Of a stretch of DNA of 64,000 nucleotides, positions 25,509 to 32,538 are shown in pieces; position 1 is the stretch's first letter, and the number at the start of each line of letters is the position of its first letter. The notes under the pieces are model-generated. The model did not search any database, was not told the DNA's origin, and was given only the letters and a program-made list of their open reading frames with translations. A program made the translations under genes and the position numbers. Source of the stretch: Chitinophagaceae bacterium (GTDB taxonomy: Bacteria > Bacteroidota > Bacteroidia > Chitinophagales > Chitinophagaceae); contig JAGXRG010000012.1 in the NCBI GenBank assembly GCA_018335935.1, positions 124,001 through 188,000 on the forward strand, written 5' to 3'.

Positions 25509-26384
25509 ATGTCTAATTATGTTCTTGAAAATGATATTTTAACAATTATCATTTCTAGCTTTGGTGCAGAATTACAAAGTATTTACAATAAAGAAAATAA
25601 ACTTGAGTATTTATGGCAAGCCGATCCTGAATTTTGGGCTAAAAAAAGTCCAGTATTATTCCCAATTGTGGGTGGACTAAAAAATAATCAATACAATTAT
25701 TTAGGAAAAAATTATTCATTAAACAGACATGGCTTTGCAAGAGAAAAAGAATTTAATGTTATTCAAGTTTCATCAACAATTATTCAATTTGTTTTTGAAT
25801 CAAATGATGAAACATTAAAAGTTTATCCTTTTCATTTTAAACTTACCGTTGAATATTCTATTAACAATAATCAACTTTTTTGTAGTTATTTTATTGAAAA
25901 TAAAGGGAATGATGAAATGTATTTTTCAATTGGAGCTCATCCAGCATTTAAAGTTCCATTAACAGAAAGTTCAAGTTATGAGGATTGGTTTTTAGAGTTT
26001 AATAAAATTGAAGATGCTGGAATTTATCCTTTAACCAATGAAGGTTTACTAGAAGTAAATCCAATTCCTTTTTTAAAAACAACAAATCAACTGCAATTAA
26101 AAAAAGAATTGTTCTATAAAGATGCACTTGTATTTAAAAATTTACAATCAAACAAAATTTCAATAAAAGGTAATTCATCAAAGCATGGTTTAACAATGCA
26201 ATTTTATGACTTTAAATATTTTGGAATTTGGAGTGCAAAGAACGCCAATTTTGTTTGTTTAGAACCTTGGTGTGGTATAGCAGATGCAGAAGATACAAAT
26301 TCAGAACTCACATCAAAAGAAGGCATTCACGAACTAAAAGTCAACAATAATTTTAAACGAACATGGAGTGTAGAAGTGTTTTAA
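25509..26384 (+). CDS. Aldose 1-epimerase family protein
   Basis: A 291-residue beta-sandwich protein of the galactose mutarotase superfamily, resembling the LacX/YeaD-like branch. Seen are KSPVLFPIVGGLKNNQY, LNRHGFAREKEF with the catalytic-type His, SIGAHPAFKVP with the second His, and the late LEPWCGIADAED with an acidic residue. Its sugar substrate cannot be told. It is probably co-transcribed with ispH, from which it is separated by 4 bp, and overlaps convergent pepT by 4 bp at TTAA. Confidence 0.82.
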   Translation: MSNYVLENDILTIIISSFGAELQSIYNKENKLEYLWQADPEFWAKKSPVLFPIVGGLKNNQYNYLGKNYSLNRHGFAREKEFNVIQVSSTIIQFVFESNDETLKVYPFHFKLTVEYSINNNQLFCSYFIENKGNDEMYFSIGAHPAFKVPLTESSSYEDWFLEFNKIEDAGIYPLTNEGLLEVNPIPFLKTTNQLQLKKELFYKDALVFKNLQSNKISIKGNSSKHGLTMQFYDFKYFGIWSAKNANFVCLEPWCGIADAEDTNSELTSKEGIHELKVNNNFKRTWSVEVF

Positions 26385-27628
26385 GATTTTTCTTCCCAAA
26401 CCTTTACCAATTCTACTAAAACCTCAACAGACTTTTCCATATCACTTACACCAATCCATTCGTGCTTGCTGTGTATGGCTTGCATTCCAGTAAAAATATT
26501 CGGGCAAGGCAATCCCATAAAACTTAATTTACTACCATCTGTTCCGCCTCTAATTGGCTCTTTAATTACTGTAAGTCCAACTCTTTTATAAGCTTCAATT
26601 GCATGATCAACCACATGAGGATGCTGATCTAAAATTTCCTTCATATTTCTATACTGTTCTTTAACAACAAAATCTATAGTTGCTTTAGGATGATGTTGTA
26701 AAACTGTTTTAGTAATTTGTTCTAGCTTGTTTTCGTGTTCTTTTAATTTAGAAGTTTCAAAATCACGAATAATAAATTCAACACTTGCTTTTTCTGCTAA
26801 ACCTTCTATTCTTACAGGATGCACAAAGCCTTCTCTTTTATTAGTAGTTTCAGGACTCCAAGAATCTTTTGGTAAAGCAGCTACTATTTCACTTACAATT
26901 TTTAAAGCATTAACCATTACCCCTTTTGCTGCACCAGGATGTGCAATAACACCATTAACAGTTATTGTAACTGCATCTGCACTAAATGTTTCATCTTCAA
27001 ATGTGCCTAATTCTCCCCCATCTAAAGTATAAGCATAATCTGCTGAAAGCTTTGCTATATCTAGCTTTGCAGTTCCCATACCAATTTCTTCATCTGGAGT
27101 AAATAATATTTTTATGCATCCATGTTCAAACTCTGGATGAGTAATTAAATAATGAGCCATATCCATAATAATGGCAACACCAGCTTTATCATCTGCACCT
27201 AATAAAGTTGAACCACTTGCTGTAATAATATCTTTTCCAATATGATTTTTTAGATAAGGATACTTTGATGTTGATATGATTTGTGAATTATCATGAGGCA
27301 ATACAATATCATTTCCATCATACTCTTTATGCAAAATGGGCTGTACATGAGTTCCACTGCAGTCTGGTGCAGTATCAACATGACTACAAAAACATATAGT
27401 TGGAATATTTTTTTTACTGTTGGAAGGAATAGTAACATACACATAACCAAACTCATCTAGCTCAACGTTTTTTATACCCATTTCAATTAACTCCTCAACT
27501 AATATTCTAGATAAGTCTTTTTGTTTTTGAGTTGATGGTTGACTATTACTTTGTGGATCACTTTGAGTGTCAATTGTAACATATTTTAAAAAACGTTTAG
27601 TTACTGTATGCTGATAATTCTGAATCAT
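26381..27628 (-). CDS. pepT: Peptidase T (tripeptide aminopeptidase)
   Basis: M20B zinc peptidase that releases the N-terminal residue from tripeptides. HVDTAPD carries the first metal His-Asp pair, LLGADDKAGVAI the bridging Asp, and TPDEEIGMG the catalytic and metal Glu residues; the late IRGGTDGSKLSFMGLPCPNIFTG is typical of PepT. 415 residues is normal. It lacks a signal peptide, so it acts in the cytoplasm. It overlaps the convergent epimerase gene by 4 bp. Confidence 0.93.
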   Translation of the reverse strand: MIQNYQHTVTKRFLKYVTIDTQSDPQSNSQPSTQKQKDLSRILVEELIEMGIKNVELDEFGYVYVTIPSNSKKNIPTICFCSHVDTAPDCSGTHVQPILHKEYDGNDIVLPHDNSQIISTSKYPYLKNHIGKDIITASGSTLLGADDKAGVAIIMDMAHYLITHPEFEHGCIKILFTPDEEIGMGTAKLDIAKLSADYAYTLDGGELGTFEDETFSADAVTITVNGVIAHPGAAKGVMVNALKIVSEIVAALPKDSWSPETTNKREGFVHPVRIEGLAEKASVEFIIRDFETSKLKEHENKLEQITKTVLQHHPKATIDFVVKEQYRNMKEILDQHPHVVDHAIEAYKRVGLTVIKEPIRGGTDGSKLSFMGLPCPNIFTGMQAIHSKHEWIGVSDMEKSVEVLVELVKVWEEKS

Positions 27629-27685
27629 AAAAACAAATTGAATAGCAAATTAACAAATAGTTTTTTCAATTGAAGATTAAGAATC

Positions 27686-27693
27686 TATTTTTG
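27686..27693 (+). promoter_or_regulatory. -7 promoter box for the ABC ATPase gene
   Basis: TATTTTTG is an exact TAnnTTTG match 15 bases before the ATG at 27708. No TTTG is seen at -33. Confidence 0.45.
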
Positions 27694-27707
27694 AGTAATT
27701 CTTATTT

Positions 27708-28469
27708 ATGAACACACCAATCATTTCTGTAAAAAATCTTACTAAAAAATATGGCGATTTTGTTGCCGTTTCAAATATTAGTTTCGATGTATATGAAGGC
27801 GAAATATTTGGATTACTTGGTCCGAATGGTGCAGGCAAATCAACTACTTTAGAAATTATTGAAACACTGAGAACCAAAACTTCTGGAACCGTTACTGTTA
27901 ATGGGTTAGACTTAGATTCTCAAGCCAATGAAATCAAAAAAATTATTGGTGTTCAATTGCAAAGCAGTGGGTTTTACCCTGGTTTAAATTTAATAGAGCT
28001 GATTAATTTGTTTAGTGGTTTATATAATGAAGAAGTAGATGCATTGGAATTATTAGAACGTGTTAACTTAAAAGATAAAGCAAAAGCAAAATATAAGGAA
28101 TTAAGTGGTGGACAAAAACAGCGTTTTTCTATTGCAACTACTTTAATTAACAAACCTAAAATTATTTTTTTAGACGAACCTACAACTGGCTTAGATCCTC
28201 AGGCAAGAAGAAATCTTTGGGACTTAATTCAGCATATAAGAAATCTTGGAACAACAGTAATTATAACTACGCATTATATGGATGAGGCTGAATTGCTTTG
28301 TGATAGAGTTGCTATTATTGATCATGGTAAAATAATTACTATAGATGCTCCTGATACTTTGATAGACAATTTGGTTTCGAGTGGTTTTGAAAAACCAAAA
28401 ATTGTAAAAAATGCAAACCTTGAAGATGTATTTATAAACCTTACAGGACATGCCATTAGAGAAGAATAG
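27708..28469 (+). CDS. ABC transporter ATP-binding protein (ABC-2/CcmA type), no permease nearby
   Basis: Complete ATPase with Walker A GPNGAGKST, signature LSGGQKQRFSIAT, Walker B IIFLDEPTTGLDP, and the switch His in TTHYMDEAE. The NLEDVFINLTG end is typical of CcmA/DRA-type ATPases that pair with ABC-2 permeases. However, no permease gene lies in the window on either side; the next gene, which it overlaps by 20 bp, is an AlkD-like protein. It either partners with a distant permease or has lost it. Confidence is high for the fold and low for the transport role. Confidence 0.88.
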   Translation: MNTPIISVKNLTKKYGDFVAVSNISFDVYEGEIFGLLGPNGAGKSTTLEIIETLRTKTSGTVTVNGLDLDSQANEIKKIIGVQLQSSGFYPGLNLIELINLFSGLYNEEVDALELLERVNLKDKAKAKYKELSGGQKQRFSIATTLINKPKIIFLDEPTTGLDPQARRNLWDLIQHIRNLGTTVIITTHYMDEAELLCDRVAIIDHGKIITIDAPDTLIDNLVSSGFEKPKIVKNANLEDVFINLTGHAIREE

Positions 28470-29139
28470 AACTAAACAATTTATAAAAGAATTAAGAGAA
28501 GCACTTGAATTTGTTTCAGACAAAGAACATGCTTTAGGTGCTGCGACTTACATGAAAAATAAGTTTATTTTCTTTGGCATTTATACTAATCAAAGACGAG
28601 TTATTAGCAACTCAATAATTAAACAGTTTGGCATTTTTTCTGAATCAGAATTAAATATTCTCGTAAAAGAATTATACAAACAACCTGAAAGAGAATTTCA
28701 ATATGTGGCCATTGAACTCATTGCATTTCATAAAAAATATTGGACCAAAGAGCTTATTGAATTAACAGAACATTGCATAGTAAATAAAAGCTGGTGGGAT
28801 TCTGTAGATCATATTGCTTCACTAATACTTGGACCATACTTTAAAAAATTTCCAGAACAAATTATTCCAATTACAAACAGATGGAATAATAGTGAGAATT
28901 TTTGGTTACAACGCAGCAGTATTATGTTTCAGAAAGCTTACAAAACAGAAACTGATACTAATTTACTAGGTAAGTATATTCTAAATGTTAGAAACAATAA
29001 AGAATTTTTTGTTCAAAAAGCTATTGGCTGGGCTTTAAGAGAATATGGTAAAACCAATCCTTCTTGGGTTAAAAATTTTGTACAACAAAATCAACTTACA
29101 GGTTTAAGTGCCAGAGAAGCATTAAGAAGAATTGTGTAA
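28450..29139 (+). CDS. DNA alkylation repair protein, AlkD-like HEAT-repeat protein
   Basis: The 229-residue helical protein has the AlkD pattern: YMKNKFIFFGIYTNQRR at the N-terminus, then LYKQPEREFQYVAIELIAFHKKYW, KSWWDSVDHIAS, and the late WALREYGKTNPSWVKNFV. AlkD-type glycosylases remove bulky cationic N-alkyl purines using HEAT-like repeats that grip DNA. The WWDSVD block includes the conserved Trp and Asp. It overlaps the ABC ATPase gene by 20 bp in another frame, so expression is probably coupled. Confidence 0.88.
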   Translation: MPLEKNRTKQFIKELREALEFVSDKEHALGAATYMKNKFIFFGIYTNQRRVISNSIIKQFGIFSESELNILVKELYKQPEREFQYVAIELIAFHKKYWTKELIELTEHCIVNKSWWDSVDHIASLILGPYFKKFPEQIIPITNRWNNSENFWLQRSSIMFQKAYKTETDTNLLGKYILNVRNNKEFFVQKAIGWALREYGKTNPSWVKNFVQQNQLTGLSAREALRRIV

Positions 29140-29201
29140 TTACATTTGTTTGGTCAATATCTTTTTCCCTTAACTTCAACCACTCAAAAACTAACTCGTT
29201 T

Positions 29202-30458
29202 ATGAATATTAAATTTCGATTAACCATTATGAGCTTTCTACAATTGTTTGTTTGGGGAGCTTGGTTAATAACTATTGGAACTTATTGTGTAAATGCTAAG
29301 CATTGGTCGTTCCCAGAATTTGGTGCTATTTTTTCAACACTTGCTATTGCCTCTATTTTTATGCCTCCCATTATAGGCATCATTGCAGATAAATGGATGA
29401 ATGCTGAAAAGCTTTATGGCATTCTACACATTTTGTATGGACTAGTTTTATTTTATGTGCCTTTTGTTGATGACCCTAATACTTTGTATTATGTAATTTT
29501 AGTAGCAATGATTTTTTATATGCCAACCATTTCATTGTCTAATTCTACTTCATACATCATTCTCAAAAATTTTAATTACGATGTAGTAAAAGTGTTTCCA
29601 CCCATTAGAGTTTGGGGTACAATAGGTTTTATAGTTGCTATGTGGTTAACTAATTTAACAGGTAGTAAAGCCAATGCCAATCAATTTATAATAGGTGGTG
29701 TTGGTGCTATTGTTTTAGGGCTTTACGCTTTTACATTACCTAAATGTCCTCCTTTAAAATCTATAACAAAAGATTCAAAATGGACAGAACAATTAGGCTT
29801 AAATGCTTTTAAATTATTTGCCAACTATAAACTAGCCTTATTCTTTATTTTCTCAATGCTTTTAGGTGCTGCCTTACAACTAACCAATATGTATGGAGAT
29901 CAGTTTTTAGATAGTTTTCAAAAAGTACCAGAATATGCTAATTCATTGGTAGTAAAATATTCTACCATTATAATGTCTATTTCTCAAATTTCAGAAACCT
30001 TATTCATTTTAACCATTCCATTTTTCTTGAAAAAATTTGGTATTAAAAAAGTAATGTTATTCTCTATGTTGGCATGGGTACTTCGCTTTGGTTTATTTGC
30101 TTATGGTAATCCAACAGATGGTTTATGGATGATTATTTTATCTTGTGTAGTGTATGGAATGGCTTTTGACTTCTTTAATATATCAGGTTCTTTATTTATT
30201 GAAACGAGCACAGATGCAAAAATTAGGTCTAGTGCACAAGGCATGTTTATGATGATGACTAATGGCTTTGGTGCATACTTAGGAAGCATAGTTAGCAGTT
30301 ATATTATTGGCAAGTATTTTATTTTACCAGATCAATCTACAGATTGGAATGGTACTTGGCTAGCATTTGCCATCTACTCTTTAGTAGTAGGGGTTTTATT
30401 CTTAGTATTATTTAAACACAAACACGACCCCAAAGTAGTAGAACAATACACTCATTAA
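29202..30458 (+). CDS. Nucleoside:H+ symporter family transporter (NupG-like)
   Basis: A 418-residue transporter with about twelve hydrophobic helices. The N-terminus LTIMSFLQLFVWGAWLITIGTY and the loop IIGIIADKWMNAEKLYGILH are characteristic of the NupG/XapB group of the major facilitator superfamily. It is likely to import nucleosides, although the exact substrates cannot be read from the sequence. It stands alone, followed by a strong terminator. Confidence 0.88.
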   Translation: MNIKFRLTIMSFLQLFVWGAWLITIGTYCVNAKHWSFPEFGAIFSTLAIASIFMPPIIGIIADKWMNAEKLYGILHILYGLVLFYVPFVDDPNTLYYVILVAMIFYMPTISLSNSTSYIILKNFNYDVVKVFPPIRVWGTIGFIVAMWLTNLTGSKANANQFIIGGVGAIVLGLYAFTLPKCPPLKSITKDSKWTEQLGLNAFKLFANYKLALFFIFSMLLGAALQLTNMYGDQFLDSFQKVPEYANSLVVKYSTIIMSISQISETLFILTIPFFLKKFGIKKVMLFSMLAWVLRFGLFAYGNPTDGLWMIILSCVVYGMAFDFFNISGSLFIETSTDAKIRSSAQGMFMMMTNGFGAYLGSIVSSYIIGKYFILPDQSTDWNGTWLAFAIYSLVVGVLFLVLFKHKHDPKVVEQYTH

Positions 30459-30464
30459 ATAGGC

Positions 30465-30499
30465 AAAGCTGTAAGAAATAATTCTTACAGCTTTTTTTT
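30465..30499 (+). terminator. Terminator after the nucleoside transporter gene
   Basis: A stem of about 13 bp (AAAGCTGTAAGAA with its complement) around an ATAA loop, followed by T8. It sits 7 bases past the stop and also ends near convergent manA. Confidence 0.88.
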
Positions 30500-30516
30500 G
30501 ATCTTAAATTTAAATT

Positions 30517-31731
30517 TTAAGAAACAAATGCTTTATATAATTCGCAGTTACCAGACGAACTGATACTATAATTTTCATTTGGAAAAACAATAAAACTATC
30601 TCCACGCTTTACAGAGAAATTTACCCCATTTCCGTTTACAACAGCACCCCCATCCATAACTATAAAAATTTCGGGAGATGCAGATAATGCTGTATAACTG
30701 TTATTGACATTCAAATTAATTTTAGCAATATCAAAATCATCAACAGGGCAATCATATAATCTTTCTACTCCTGCTCTAACAGAACCTTTCAAAATTTTTG
30801 GAACCACTGGTTCAAATATGGTATGTTTTAATAATTCTGTTACATCAATATGTTTAGGGGTTAACCCTCCTCTTAAAACATTATCACTATTGGCCATGAG
30901 TTCAATATTTTGGCCTTCTAAATAAGCATGTGGTATACCTGCTGATTGAAAAATTCCTTCTCCCTTTTGCAAACAAACAATATTAAAAAGGTAAATAGAA
31001 AATACCCCTTTATCTACATTTTTAATCTCATCACCTTCCTTATACAGTTTAGAAACCCACCAACCAGGTTGAGATTTATCAGTATCTCCATTTTGTTTTT
31101 TACGCATTTCACGTTTTACCAAACTCACTAATATACTATCCACTTCTTCCTGTGTCATTTCCATTAAGAACTGGTATAATGATTTTAATCCTTCACGTTT
31201 ATATATATGAAGTAAGACATTAAATTCTTTGATTTCTGTAAGTCTTCTTTCAATTTCTTCTAAACTTAAAAAACCATGTAATAACCAAAACTCACCTAAA
31301 GCAATCATAACCTCAGGCTTGTGATTTTTGTCTTTATAATTTCTATTTGCTGCATTTAATGGAATATCAGCAGCTTCTTCTCTTTCAAATCCCTTTATAG
31401 CTTCTTCTTTTGAGGGATGAACTTGAATAGATAGCATATCTTTTACATCTAAAACCTTATACAAGTAAGGTAGTTCTCCAAATTTATTTTGAATAGATTT
31501 TGAGAGAATTAAAGAAGAATATTGTTGAATGAGCTCATGAAGATTTTTTGATTCGCCTTCAATATGCAAGGTTGAAGGTGCAGATGGATGGGCCCCTAAC
31601 CAATATTCAGCACAAGGCTTATTTTCAGTATTTTCGATATGTAAAAGTTCAGGTATAAATCTATCACCTCCCCAGGCATAGTGCTGAACTTTACCAGTTA
31701 GCTTATATATTTTTTTTTGAAGTAAACTCAT
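30517..31731 (-). CDS. manA: Mannose-6-phosphate isomerase, class I
   Basis: A type I cupin isomerase converting mannose-6-P and fructose-6-P. The zinc-binding QVHPSKEEA, the HKPEVMIAL block and the FQSAGIPHAYLEGQNIELMANSDNVLRGGLTPKH block are diagnostic. The ORF-track start is 11 codons upstream; the ATG at 31731 directly precedes the conserved IYKLTGKVQHYAWGG and gives 404 residues. Its start codon lies 3 bp from that of the divergent yraN gene, so the promoters must lie inside each other's coding sequence. Confidence 0.93.
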   Translation of the reverse strand: MSLLQKKIYKLTGKVQHYAWGGDRFIPELLHIENTENKPCAEYWLGAHPSAPSTLHIEGESKNLHELIQQYSSLILSKSIQNKFGELPYLYKVLDVKDMLSIQVHPSKEEAIKGFEREEAADIPLNAANRNYKDKNHKPEVMIALGEFWLLHGFLSLEEIERRLTEIKEFNVLLHIYKREGLKSLYQFLMEMTQEEVDSILVSLVKREMRKKQNGDTDKSQPGWWVSKLYKEGDEIKNVDKGVFSIYLFNIVCLQKGEGIFQSAGIPHAYLEGQNIELMANSDNVLRGGLTPKHIDVTELLKHTIFEPVVPKILKGSVRAGVERLYDCPVDDFDIAKINLNVNNSYTALSASPEIFIVMDGGAVVNGNGVNFSVKRGDSFIVFPNENYSISSSGNCELYKAFVS

Positions 31732-31734
31732 AGT

Positions 31735-32103
31735 ATGTTGAATAAAAAAACAAGCCATCAGCATAAAGGTGATTATGGAGAAAGCTTAGCTTACGACTAT
31801 TTACAGCAGCAAGGTTTCGTTGTTCTAGAACGTAATTGGAGATATAAACATTGTGAAGTAGATATTATTTGCAAAAAAAATAACGTTTTGCATTTTGTAG
31901 AAGTAAAAACAAGAACCAATCAAAAATTTGGAAATCCTGAGGAAAGCATCAACAGTAAAAAGATGAATGCACTAAAAAAAGCTGCAGAAGAATATTTAAT
32001 TCAACATACAGAATTTATTCAAATTCAATTTGATGTAATAGCAATAAAACTAAAAAACAATAAGATTGAAGAAATTCTTTTTATAGAAGATATATTTTTT
32101 TAG
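31735..32103 (+). CDS. yraN: YraN/UPF0102 endonuclease-fold protein
   Basis: A 122-residue protein of the restriction-endonuclease-like fold. GDYGESLAYDYLQQQGF, the acidic EVDIICKKN and the VEVKTRT catalytic-type strand are the UPF0102 signature. The family is nearly universal in bacteria; a role in DNA processing has been suggested but is not settled. Start codon is ATG, 3 bp from the opposite-strand manA start. Confidence 0.92.
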   Translation: MLNKKTSHQHKGDYGESLAYDYLQQQGFVVLERNWRYKHCEVDIICKKNNVLHFVEVKTRTNQKFGNPEESINSKKMNALKKAAEEYLIQHTEFIQIQFDVIAIKLKNNKIEEILFIEDIFF

Positions 32104-32108
32104 GCAAG

Positions 32109-32132
32109 AAAAAAGCCACTCAAAAGTGGCTT
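32109..32132 (-). terminator. Terminator of the DUF2795 gene
   Basis: An 8-bp stem (AAGCCACT / AGTGGCTT, loop CAAA) preceded on the plus strand by A6, giving a T-run on the minus strand. It lies between convergent yraN and DUF2795. Confidence 0.8.
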
Positions 32133-32142
32133 GTATTTAGAA

Positions 32143-32364
32143 TTAGTATTCGTCTTCGTTAAACATAAAATCATCCTGACTAGGATAATCTGGCCAGATG
32201 TCTTCAATGCTTTCATAAATCTCGTCTTCTACATCTAGTTCCTGTAAGTTTTCTACAACTTCAATAGGAGCTCCACTTCTGATAGAGTAATCAATAAGTT
32301 CGTCTTTAGTAGCAGGCCAAGGTGCCTCTTCTAAATAACTAGCAAGTTCAAGAGTCCAAAACAT
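32143..32364 (-). CDS. DUF2795 domain protein, small acidic
   Basis: The 73-residue acidic protein has the DUF2795 pattern: LELASYLEEAPWPATKDELIDYSIRSGAP then VVENLQELDVEDEIYESIEDIWPDYP. It looks like a small helical domain with an acidic tail (DDFMFNEDEY). No function is established as far as I know, though it is broadly conserved in Bacteroidota. It has a full TTTG-N19-TACATTTG promoter, among the best in the window, and its own terminator, which suggests strong expression. Confidence 0.85.
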   Translation of the reverse strand: MFWTLELASYLEEAPWPATKDELIDYSIRSGAPIEVVENLQELDVEDEIYESIEDIWPDYPSQDDFMFNEDEY

Positions 32365-32381
32365 ATTTAAAAAAATTTGTG

Positions 32382-32412
32382 CAAATGTAATAGTATAAAC
32401 GAGAAAACCAAA
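32382..32412 (-). promoter_or_regulatory. DUF2795 gene promoter (full consensus)
   Basis: On the minus strand TTTG (32409-32412) and TACATTTG (32382-32389) are separated by exactly 19 bp. The ATG is 17 bases beyond the -7 box. Confidence 0.75.
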
Positions 32413-32538
32413 TGCAATATTTTTTAAAATAGATTTTAATTTAAAAATATGCCCCTTTTAGCACAAAATGTTAATATTCATAAGCACTCTACAGTAAAAA
32501 AGTAAAATCAATACTTTTACAGCAAACAAAGCAAATTG

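Noticed and set aside
27708-28469. Defence-island or mobile-element context for the lone ABC ATPase
   Set aside because: No integrase, transposase, nuclease partner or composition change is visible around it.
31735-32103. Restriction enzyme
   Set aside because: The endonuclease-like fold is the widespread UPF0102 housekeeping family; no methylase is near.
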